From Duganella zoogloeoides (GTDB lineage: Bacteria; Pseudomonadota; Gammaproteobacteria; Burkholderiales; Burkholderiaceae_D), in NCBI RefSeq assembly GCF_034479515.1, contig NZ_CP140152.1:2604001-2668000 (forward strand): a stretch of DNA of 64,000 nucleotides, written 5' to 3'. The notes under the pieces are model-generated. The model ran no database searches. It saw only the letters and a program-made list of their open reading frames with translations, and was not told where the DNA came from. The position numbers were made by a program, and so were the translations under genes. Within the stretch, counting starts at the first letter, position 1, and each line of letters begins with the position of its first letter. Shown piece after piece: positions 1 through 7,066 of this stretch.

Positions 1-139
1 CTAGCTCGCCAGGTTCGATATAGGCGGCGATATTGTCGTTGGCGTGGAAGCGCGTGTTGCTGGCCACCAGCCGTGCGCGGATGCGTTCGGAGGCGGTGGT
101 GGTGACAGGCAGGTATGCCGGTTGCGGCTCGGTGGTCAT
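1..139 (-). CDS. folE: GTP cyclohydrolase I, N-terminal fragment (cut by window edge)
   Basis: Only the first 46 codons are inside the window; the rest lies before position 1. The readable N-terminus contains ERIRARL followed by RFHANDNIAAYIEPGEL, which I recognise as the start of burkholderial GTP cyclohydrolase I proteins. That enzyme converts GTP to dihydroneopterin triphosphate, the first step of folate and pterin synthesis. The catalytic Zn and His residues are outside the window, so the assignment rests on the N-terminal block alone. It lies 28 bases downstream of the MerR-type regulator on the same strand, so the two are probably co-transcribed. A folE copy next to a LitR-like regulator is known from light-responsive clusters, where pterin may serve photolyase/cryptochrome antennae; that role here is inference. 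Confidence 0.65.
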   Translation of the reverse strand, partial: MTTEPQPAYLPVTTTASERIRARLVASNTRFHANDNIAAYIEPGEL

Positions 140-167
140 GCGAAAATCCAATCAAAAAAGAGAGTTG

Positions 168-1121
168 CTACTGCGGCGGCAGCGGCAGGCCTTCGGCATA
201 GGCCAGCCGCTCCAGCGCCTGTTCCATCAGCATGCGCGCATGGCCGGCGCTGCGTGCCAGGTCCTGGTGCAGCTTGGCGTCGGCGGCATTGCGGCTCACG
301 CACTGGGCGCTGTACCGCTCGAAGCTGGTCAACATCAGCAGTATATCCGCCAGGTGGCGCGGGCATTCGCAGTCGATGCTGGTGGACATGGCCGCCAGTT
401 CCGCCAGTTGCTGGTCCTCGAGACGGCGCGGCGCGACGGGCAGGGCCGGCGGCGGCGGCGGACGACCGCCGCCGGCAAACGCGGTGGCGCACAGCAGCGC
501 TACTTCGGCAACGTCCGATGGCGCCCGCGCCACCAGGCAGTCCTGCTCGCGCAGGCGGCGCACGGTGGCGCTGTCGCAAAAACGGTAGAGCACCACCACC
601 GCGCGCACGTTCAGCGCGGCGCGCGTGGCCATTACTGCCGGCAGCGAGTCCGCATTCATCTCGGACGCTTCGATCAGCAGCAGGTCGGCCGTCACGCCGG
701 CCAGCGCCTGCGGCGCCTGGTGCAGGTACTGGCAACTGGCCACGATGTCGAGCACGGGGGCAGTGCGCGCCGCCGCCAGCTGGCGGGTGAGGGCGCCGCC
801 GGCGATCGCCAGGCGCAGCAGGCGCGGTTCGCTTTCCACCGGCGGCGCCACGCCGGCCAGGGCCAGCAGCTCGTCGATGTCGAGGCGGGCCACGGTGGAA
901 ATCGCGTGGCCCTGGTCCACCGCGCGCTTGAGCAGGCCGAGGCGCCGTACCTGTTCGGAAGAATACAGGCGCTGGCCGCGCGGCGAACGGCCGGCGTCCG
1001 ACACGCCATAGCGCCGCTCCCACACGCGCAGCGTCTCCACCGGCAGGCCGGCCAGGCGTGCCGCCACCCCGCTGCGGTAGCCGGCGCTGGTGCTGGGCGA
1101 ATTGTCGTCGGAGTCTGTCAC
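168..1121 (-). CDS. MerR-family transcriptional regulator, LitR/CarH-like without B12 motif
   Basis: A 317-residue DNA-binding regulator. The N-terminal winged helix-turn-helix reads RSGVAARLAGLPVETLRVWERRYG, with the WERRYG signature of the LitR/CarH branch of MerR proteins. The C-terminal half looks like the B12-binding-type alpha/beta domain, but I see no DxHxxG or similar cobalamin-ligand motif, so it resembles the class of LitR proteins that do not bind B12. I chose the GTG at 1121 because AGGAA lies 6 bases upstream; an ATG at 1163 in the same frame has no Shine-Dalgarno and would add 14 residues. It probably forms an operon with folE downstream and is divergent from the renalase-like oxidoreductase. 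Ligand and targets cannot be read from the sequence. Confidence 0.8.
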   Translation of the reverse strand: MTDSDDNSPSTSAGYRSGVAARLAGLPVETLRVWERRYGVSDAGRSPRGQRLYSSEQVRRLGLLKRAVDQGHAISTVARLDIDELLALAGVAPPVESEPRLLRLAIAGGALTRQLAAARTAPVLDIVASCQYLHQAPQALAGVTADLLLIEASEMNADSLPAVMATRAALNVRAVVVLYRFCDSATVRRLREQDCLVARAPSDVAEVALLCATAFAGGGRPPPPPALPVAPRRLEDQQLAELAAMSTSIDCECPRHLADILLMLTSFERYSAQCVSRNAADAKLHQDLARSAGHARMLMEQALERLAYAEGLPLPPQ

Positions 1122-1235
1122 GTTGGTTCCTGTCGGTTGGTGGCCGCATTTTAACAGTTTCATGCCTGTGAGCTACATTGTCCCGGTCATGAACCGCTTT
1201 TTAATCCTTTCTCACAGCTTTTCAGCATATCTTCG

Positions 1236-1247
1236 CCAGTATACTGG
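1236..1247. promoter_or_regulatory. Perfect 12-bp palindrome overlapping a possible -10 element
   Basis: CCAGTATACTGG is a perfect palindrome 36 bases upstream of the ATG at 1284, in the divergent gap between the MerR-type regulator and the flavoprotein gene. The embedded TATACT could be a -10 box for the flavoprotein gene. MerR-type regulators bind palindromes in the promoter spacer, so this is a candidate operator, but no clear -35 partner was found. Confidence 0.3.
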
Positions 1248-1283
1248 GACATCGGAAGAACAGGTAACCAAGAAAGTTTTGAA

Positions 1284-2345
1284 ATGATCGTTACGAGACC
1301 CAATGTTGCAGTCATCGGTGGCGGCCTGGCCGGGCTGTCGTGTGCCCGCCACTTGCAGGACGCCGGCTGCCGTACCACCGTGTTCGAGAAGGCGCGCGGC
1401 CCCGGTGGACGGATGAGCACGCGACGGGGCGCCGACTGGCAGTGCGACCACGGCGCCCAATATTTCACGGTGCGCGACAACCGCTTTCGCGACGAGGTGG
1501 CGCGCTGGGAAGCGGCTGGCGTGGCCGGCCTGTGGGAACCCCGGCTGGTGGAGCTGACGGCGGCAGGCACTTGCGCGAGAAAGGCGCCGGACAGCGTGGC
1601 GCGTTTCGTCGGCATTCCACGCATGAGCGCGCCGGCCGGCTGGCTGGCGTCGAACCTGTGCGTGCATAGTGGCCATACCATCGTCGATATGCAGCACGAT
1701 CGCGCCGGCTGGCGCCTGAAGTCGCAAGAGCATGGCATGCACGAGGACCGTTTCGACGCAGTGGTGCTGGCGGTGCCGGGGCCGCAGGCCACGGTGCTGC
1801 TCGCGCCGCTGTTGCCGCTCACGGCCCGGCAGACGCCAGCCGACATGCTGCCTTGCTGGACCCTGATGCTGCGCTACCGTACGCCAGGCATCCGTTTTGC
1901 GCCGGGCTACGATGCCGCTTTCGTCAACCACGGACCGCTAGCCTGGATTGCCCGCGATGGTTCGAAGCCGGGCCGGCAGGGCAGCGAAGCGTGGGTGCTG
2001 CAGGCGAGTGCCAGGTGGAGCGCCGCCCACCTTGAAGACGATGACGAGGCGGTGTGCGCCGCGTTGCTGGCCGCCTTCGCAGAACTGGGCGCACCGCCGC
2101 CGGACGCGGTGACCGCGCACCGCTGGCGCTATGCCAGGGCCGCTAATGGGCACAGCGATCAGCCGGACCAGCACGGCGCAGGCAGAGAGCCTGGCCTGCA
2201 GCGCGAGGCCGTGTGGCTGCCGGCGGTGCGGGTGGGCATGTGCGGCGACTGGCTCGCCGGTGGCCGCGTGGAAGATGCATGGCTCAGCGGGCGCGCGTTG
2301 GCCGCGCAGGTGCTGACCAGCATGGCCTGCACGACATCTTCCTGA
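1284..2345 (+). CDS. Renalase-like NAD(P)/FAD-dependent oxidoreductase
   Basis: A 353-residue flavoprotein of the amine-oxidase fold. The dinucleotide-binding motif VIGGGLAGLSCARHL starts near residue 8 and is followed by the FEKARGPGGRMSTRR block typical of renalase-like proteins. A second conserved stretch near the C-terminus (CGDWLAGGRVEDAWLSG) matches the FAD-contacting end of the family. No signal peptide is visible, so it should be cytoplasmic. Related bacterial proteins sit next to photolyase or LitR-type genes; here the divergent neighbour is a LitR-like regulator. Substrate unknown: candidates are dihydronicotinamide isomers (renalase activity) or a pterin/carotenoid-type reaction. 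The start is the first ATG after the intergenic gap; no strong Shine-Dalgarno is visible. Confidence 0.75.
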   Translation: MIVTRPNVAVIGGGLAGLSCARHLQDAGCRTTVFEKARGPGGRMSTRRGADWQCDHGAQYFTVRDNRFRDEVARWEAAGVAGLWEPRLVELTAAGTCARKAPDSVARFVGIPRMSAPAGWLASNLCVHSGHTIVDMQHDRAGWRLKSQEHGMHEDRFDAVVLAVPGPQATVLLAPLLPLTARQTPADMLPCWTLMLRYRTPGIRFAPGYDAAFVNHGPLAWIARDGSKPGRQGSEAWVLQASARWSAAHLEDDDEAVCAALLAAFAELGAPPPDAVTAHRWRYARAANGHSDQPDQHGAGREPGLQREAVWLPAVRVGMCGDWLAGGRVEDAWLSGRALAAQVLTSMACTTSS

Positions 2346-2346
2346 A

Positions 2347-4548
2347 TTACAGGCGGGCGATCACCGCCAGCAGCGCATCGTGGTCGAGCGGCTTGACAAA
2401 ATAATGGTCGAAGCCGGCCGCCTTCGACACTTCGCGGTCCTCGCGCCGGCCATAGCCCGATACCGCCACCAGCGTGGCGTGTTTGCTGGCCGGGAGCATG
2501 CGCAGGCCGCGCGCCAGGTCGTTGCCGTTCAGGTCGGGCAGGCCGATGTCGAGCAGGCATAGCTGGGGTTCGAGCCGCTGCGCCGCTTCGAGCCCGCCGT
2601 GCGCGGTGTGCGCCACCACCACTTCGTGGCCGGCCGCTTCGAGCAGCAGCTGCAGCGTTTGCGCGGCGTCCACGTTGTCGTCCACCACCAGCACGCGCAG
2701 TTGCGGGCCGGTGACGTTGTCCGGCTTTGCCGGCGCCGGCGCCACGTCTGCTTTGGTAGCCGGCAGCACGATGGCGAAGGTGCTGCCCTGGCGTTCGCCG
2801 CCGCTGTCCACCGTCACCGTCCCGCCGTGCAGTTCCACCAGCATCTTGACCAGCGCCAGTCCCAGCCCCAGGCCACCCTGCGAGCGGTCCGAGGTGCGGT
2901 CGGCCTGGGCGAACAGTTCGAACACGCGGCCGCGCAGTTCGGGCGACATGCCGATGCCGTTGTCGCTCACCTCGAGCCGGACATTGCCATCCTCGGCCCG
3001 CACGCGCAGCGTGATTTCGCCGCCGCTCGGGGTGTACTTGGCGGCGTTGTTGAGTACATTGACCAGCACCTGCACCAGGCGCTTGTGGTCGCCCACCACC
3101 TGCAAGGGCTGCTCGGGCATGACCAGTTCGAAGCGGTGCTGGCGCGCGCGCATCATGGGTTCGGCCTGTTCCACCGCATCTGCCACGATGTCGGTCACGT
3201 GCAGCGGCGCGCGGGTGATCGTCACCAGGCCGCGCGTGACGCGCGAGACATCGAGCAGGTCGTCGATCAGGCGCGTCATGTGGTGCACCTGGCGCACGAT
3301 GATGTCGGCAGTGCGGTCCACGGCGGCCGGCGAGGCGTTGCCGCTGCGCAGCAGCTGGGCGCCGGCGCTGATTGGCGCCAGCGGATTGCGCAGCTCGTGC
3401 GCGAGCATGGCGAGGAACTCGTCCTTGCGCTGGTCGGCCAGGCGTAGCTGCGCTTCCGCCTTCAGGTGCTGGCGCTCCTTGTCCTGCAAGGCGGCGGCCA
3501 TGGCGTCGAGGGCGCGCGCCAGTTCGCTGATTTCCTCCTTGCCGTAAGTGATGCCGCTGCGGGCGCTCAATGATCCGGAAGCGATGCTGTTGGCCGTGGT
3601 GGCCAGCATTTTCACCCGCCGCAGCACCAGCACGTCGCCCACGAACCACGCCGCCAGCATGGCCAGCACCAGCGTCACGCCCAGGGCCAGCAGATCCATG
3701 ACCTGGTCGCGGCGCGCCACGGCGGTGATGTCATCGACCGGGATGCCGATGGTGACGGTGTAGTCGGTAAGGCCGTTGTTGCCCACGCGGGCGAAGCGGT
3801 GCAGCCGCTCCACGCCGTCCGGTCCCGTGAGCCGCACCGGATTGCCCGGCTCACCGGCCATGGCGGCGCGCATCTCTGGCCACACCGGCTTGCCGAACCA
3901 TTCCTCCGGGTTCGGTTTGCGGGCGATGATCTTGCCTTCCGAGTCGGCCGTCATCAGCACCGAGCCCGGTGGCAGCTGGATGTCGGCCACGAAGCGATCG
4001 AGCTTGGTCAGGTCCAGCGCGGCAAACACCACGCCGCGTACCTGCTCGTCTTCGTCGAGGATGGGGTAGGTGAGGTTGACCGTGTGCTTCTGGATCACGC
4101 GCCCGAAGATGTAACCGCCGGCGACGAAGCGCTTGAGGTGCACTGCGCGGCGAAAATGCGAGCGGTCGCGCAGGTTGACCGGTCCCGACGACGGGATGGC
4201 GCTGCAGGTGACGTCGCCGTTCAGCTGAATCACGCCGAAGTTGGCGTAGTCGCCATTCTGGCGCTGGATGCTGTCGAGCAGGTTGTTGCAGCGGGCCTGG
4301 TCGTTCATCAGGTCCGGCACGCTGGCCAGGTCGCGCAGGATCTGGCGCGCGCTGGCGATCGACTGCGCTTCGTTGGCGGCGGCCAGGTTGGTCAGGCGTT
4401 GCAGGTTTTCCTCGGCTACGCTGATCGCGTGGTCATGCTCGCGGATGCCGCTGATGATGGTCATCACGGCGATCGGGGCGATCGCCAGCGCCACCAGCAG
4501 CATCAGCCGTCCGCGCAGGCTGTTGAGGCTAAAGAGCAGAAAGGCCAT
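2347..4548 (-). CDS. Hybrid sensor histidine kinase / response regulator with extracytoplasmic Cache domain
   Basis: A 733-residue membrane sensor kinase. Order of parts: a transmembrane helix near residues 10-35, a double-Cache-like periplasmic region to about 280, a second membrane helix (VMDLLALGVTLVLAMLAAWF), HAMP, then the HisKA box LAMLAHELRNPLAP with the phospho-accepting His. The HATPase follows (NVLNNAAKYTPSGG, DNGIGMS, GGLGLGLALV), and a C-terminal receiver domain starts at LRVLVVDDN with the acceptor Asp in LLDIGLPDLNG. There is no DNA-binding output, so phosphate probably moves on to another protein. Its ATG lies 3 bases after the stop of the aminotransferase homologue upstream, so the two are very likely one transcript. 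Cache domains bind amino acids and other small molecules; the ligand here is unknown. Confidence 0.88.
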   Translation of the reverse strand: MAFLLFSLNSLRGRLMLLVALAIAPIAVMTIISGIREHDHAISVAEENLQRLTNLAAANEAQSIASARQILRDLASVPDLMNDQARCNNLLDSIQRQNGDYANFGVIQLNGDVTCSAIPSSGPVNLRDRSHFRRAVHLKRFVAGGYIFGRVIQKHTVNLTYPILDEDEQVRGVVFAALDLTKLDRFVADIQLPPGSVLMTADSEGKIIARKPNPEEWFGKPVWPEMRAAMAGEPGNPVRLTGPDGVERLHRFARVGNNGLTDYTVTIGIPVDDITAVARRDQVMDLLALGVTLVLAMLAAWFVGDVLVLRRVKMLATTANSIASGSLSARSGITYGKEEISELARALDAMAAALQDKERQHLKAEAQLRLADQRKDEFLAMLAHELRNPLAPISAGAQLLRSGNASPAAVDRTADIIVRQVHHMTRLIDDLLDVSRVTRGLVTITRAPLHVTDIVADAVEQAEPMMRARQHRFELVMPEQPLQVVGDHKRLVQVLVNVLNNAAKYTPSGGEITLRVRAEDGNVRLEVSDNGIGMSPELRGRVFELFAQADRTSDRSQGGLGLGLALVKMLVELHGGTVTVDSGGERQGSTFAIVLPATKADVAPAPAKPDNVTGPQLRVLVVDDNVDAAQTLQLLLEAAGHEVVVAHTAHGGLEAAQRLEPQLCLLDIGLPDLNGNDLARGLRMLPASKHATLVAVSGYGRREDREVSKAAGFDHYFVKPLDHDALLAVIARL

Positions 4549-4551
4549 GGT

Positions 4552-5712
4552 TCAACGGCTGCCGTGGCGCTGGTTGCCGAAGGCGATGATGGCCTGCACG
4601 CCGCGCCGCAAGGTGGCAACGTCATCGGAAATATAGCCGATGCGCAGGTGGCCGGGCACGCCCAGCGCGTCGCCGGGCATCACCGCGACTGCGTATTCGG
4701 TCAGCAGTTGCTCGGCAGCGGCCACGGTGTCGAGCCCCAGTGCCGAGACGTCGAACCACAGGTAGGGCCCCGAGGCGGGGGCGCGCACCGTCAGCCACGC
4801 CAGGTTGGCGGTCAGGTCCAGCACCACGTCGCGGCGGGCGCGGTAGTCGGCCAGCATGGCGGCGGACTCGGGCGAGTTGTCGGATTCGAAGGCGGCGGCC
4901 AATGCCAGCTGGATCAGCATCGGTGCGGCGGCGGTAATCGGCCCCTGCACGGTTTCCATGGCCGCCACCAGCGGCGCCGGCGCCACCGCGAAGCCGGCGC
5001 GCCAGCCCATCATGGCGTAGCTTTGCGAAGCCGAGAACAGGGTGACCACGCCGAGCGCGCGCCAGTCGGGCCGCGCGGCCAGGCTGTGGTGAACGCCGTC
5101 GAACACCAGCTTTTCGTAGCTCTCGTCAACGATGGCGCGGGTGCCGGTTTTACGCAGCCAGGCGGCGATGCAGTCGAGCTCCGTGGCCGACAGCAGCGCG
5201 CCGGTCGGGTTGTGTGGATTGTTGAGGATCAGGACCTTGGCCGGCGGCAGGCTGTCGAGCAGTTCGGTGGTGATTTGTGCAGGCAGATCGACCAGTATCG
5301 GCTCAAGGCCCAGCAGTTCGCTGGTGGCGACATACGCTGGCCAGTACGGTTTGAAGATGATCACCGCGTCGCCCGGATCGGCCATCACGTACAGCGCCTG
5401 GTACAGCGCCTGCTTGGCGCCGTTGGTGACCAGGATCTCGGCCGGCGCCGCATCGATGCCGTTTTCGCGCGCGACGCGGGCAGCCAGCCGCGCGCGCACG
5501 CCGGCGTCGCCGCCCACGGCCGTGTAGGGCAGGGCCGGGCGGTGCAGCGCCTCGTGCATGGCATTGAGTACGGCTGGCGGCGCGGGGAAATGCGAGATGG
5601 CGATGGAAAAGTCGATCACGCGTTCGCCGCGGTCCTTCATGGCATCCACCCGGCCGTGCAAGGCGGTGGTGGCAAGCGGCCGGGACTTGGCGATACGACG
5701 CGAAATTTCCAT
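4552..5712 (-). CDS. Fold-type I aminotransferase homologue lacking the PLP lysine (Lys to Gln at 230)
   Basis: A 386-residue protein of the class I/II aminotransferase family, full length. The family landmarks are present: TNGAKQALYQAL near 96-107, NNPHNPTG at 164-171, the pyridine-nitrogen Asp in IVDESYEKLVFDG near 196, and the carboxylate-binding Arg in GHLRIGYIS near the C-terminus. The class I signature, which should read S-x-S-K-x-x-A, reads SASQSYAMMGWRAG, so the Schiff-base lysine is Gln230 (codon CAA, bases 5023-5025 on the complement). Normal transamination needs that lysine, so the protein is probably catalytically altered or inactive. It is followed after 3 bases by a Cache-type hybrid kinase and is divergent from a LivK-type binding protein. 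A role in binding or sensing an amino acid is possible but is inference. Confidence 0.85.
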   Translation of the reverse strand: MEISRRIAKSRPLATTALHGRVDAMKDRGERVIDFSIAISHFPAPPAVLNAMHEALHRPALPYTAVGGDAGVRARLAARVARENGIDAAPAEILVTNGAKQALYQALYVMADPGDAVIIFKPYWPAYVATSELLGLEPILVDLPAQITTELLDSLPPAKVLILNNPHNPTGALLSATELDCIAAWLRKTGTRAIVDESYEKLVFDGVHHSLAARPDWRALGVVTLFSASQSYAMMGWRAGFAVAPAPLVAAMETVQGPITAAAPMLIQLALAAAFESDNSPESAAMLADYRARRDVVLDLTANLAWLTVRAPASGPYLWFDVSALGLDTVAAAEQLLTEYAVAVMPGDALGVPGHLRIGYISDDVATLRRGVQAIIAFGNQRHGSR

Positions 5713-5836
5713 AATTATTTCAATGACTTATGCAGTGGGGTAATAAGTATATTACGTAAATAGCCGTGCGGCATCTACTGATGGCGGTCTGTCTTGTCGG
5801 ATGGTATCCTAACCGGCTAAATTCGTAAGGAGTTGT

Positions 5837-7006
5837 ATGCCGTACCCAACACACGCACCAAAAATTGCCCTGGCGATCACGCTGGGATTGACAAGCACCG
5901 CGCTTCCGGCAGTCGCCAACGCGCAGGAGATTATCAAGATCGGCCACGCGTCCGGCACGTCCGGCACCGCCGCCCACCTGGGCAAGGACAATGAAAACGG
6001 CGCCCGCATGGCAGTCGAGGAACTCAACGCCAAGGGCGTCGTCATCGGTGGCAAGAAGTACAAGATTGTCCTGCAGGCCGAGGACGACGCGTCCGATCCC
6101 AAGCAGGGCACGGCCGTGGCGCAAAAGCTGGTCGATGCAAAAGTCAATGGCGTGATCGGCCACCAGGTCTCGGGCACCACCATCCCGGCGTCGCGCATTT
6201 ACTTCAACGCCGGCATTCCGCAAATTTCGCCGTCGGCCAGCAACCCGCAGTACACGCGCCAGCGTTTCACGTCGGCGTTCCGCAATATCGCCAACGACGA
6301 GCAGCAGGGCGCGGCGCTGGCCCGCTATGCGCTGCAAAACGTCAAGGCCAAACGGATTGCCGTGATCGACGACCGCACCGCTTACGGCAAGGGCCTGGCC
6401 GATGAGTTCTCGAAAAATATCAAGCGCCTGGGGCCGGCGGCAGGCGCGGCCATCGTCAGCACCCAGTACACCAACGACAAGGCCACCGACTTCAACGCCA
6501 TCCTCACCACCGTGAAAGCCACCAAGCCGGACCTGGTCTTCTACGGCGGCATGGACGCAGTGGCGGCGCCGATGCTGCGCCAGATGAAGCAGCTGGGTTT
6601 CCCGGTCAAGTTCATGGGCGGCGACGGCATGTGCTCGGACTCGGTGCCGCGCCTGGCTGGCGACGGCATGAACGACGACCAGGTGCTGTGCGCCGAAGCG
6701 GGCGGCGTGGCGCCTGCACAGGAAAAGGCGCTGGCCGATTTCAAGGCTGCCTACAAAAAGCGTTTTGGTGTCGAGGTGCAGACGTACGCCCCGCAAACCT
6801 ATGATGCCTTGATGACCATGGTCGATGCGATGCAGCAGGCCGGCTCGCCCGACCCGGTCAAGTACCTGCCATACCTGGCCAAGATCCACCACAAGGGCGT
6901 GACCGGCGATATCGCCTTCGATGCGCGTGGCGATATCAAGGATGGTGCGCTGACCATCTTCACGTTCCAGAAGGGCAAGCGCGTGAAGGTCGCCGTAGTC
7001 AAGTAA
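5837..7006 (+). CDS. Branched-chain amino acid type ABC transporter substrate-binding protein
   Basis: A 389-residue exported type I periplasmic binding protein of the LivJ/LivK family. A signal peptide covers about the first 29 residues, ending at ANAQE. The mature part begins IIKIGHASGTSGTAAHLG, with the usual Ser/Thr-rich ligand contacts, followed by the two-lobed family pattern (GVIGHQVSGTTIPAS, PQISPSASNP, AVIDDRTAYGKG, YAPQTYDAL). A good Shine-Dalgarno (AAGGAG) lies 5 bases before the ATG. No permease or ATPase genes are adjacent, so this is an orphan receptor that either uses a transporter encoded elsewhere or feeds a sensor. The divergent aminotransferase-like/kinase pair makes the second option worth considering. 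Ligand specificity (branched-chain amino acids or aromatic compounds) cannot be read. Confidence 0.88.
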   Translation: MPYPTHAPKIALAITLGLTSTALPAVANAQEIIKIGHASGTSGTAAHLGKDNENGARMAVEELNAKGVVIGGKKYKIVLQAEDDASDPKQGTAVAQKLVDAKVNGVIGHQVSGTTIPASRIYFNAGIPQISPSASNPQYTRQRFTSAFRNIANDEQQGAALARYALQNVKAKRIAVIDDRTAYGKGLADEFSKNIKRLGPAAGAAIVSTQYTNDKATDFNAILTTVKATKPDLVFYGGMDAVAAPMLRQMKQLGFPVKFMGGDGMCSDSVPRLAGDGMNDDQVLCAEAGGVAPAQEKALADFKAAYKKRFGVEVQTYAPQTYDALMTMVDAMQQAGSPDPVKYLPYLAKIHHKGVTGDIAFDARGDIKDGALTIFTFQKGKRVKVAVVK

Positions 7007-7020
7007 CGCCAGTTACATGA

Positions 7021-7059
7021 AAAACGCCCGGTGGCCGCAAGGCGCCGGGCGTTTTTTTT
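7021..7059. terminator. Bidirectional intrinsic terminator
   Basis: A 9-bp stem, AACGCCCGG pairing with CCGGGCGTT, around a 13-base loop, followed by eight T on the plus strand and preceded by A-rich sequence that gives five T on the minus strand. It lies 14 bases after the binding-protein gene and 8 bases beyond the stop of the convergent TonB receptor gene, so it can end both transcripts. Confidence 0.85.
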
Positions 7060-7066
7060 GTGGCGA

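Noticed and set aside
3799..5763. A 654-codon plus-strand open frame
   Set aside because: It runs antisense through the histidine kinase and the aminotransferase homologue, both of which have clear domains on the minus strand.
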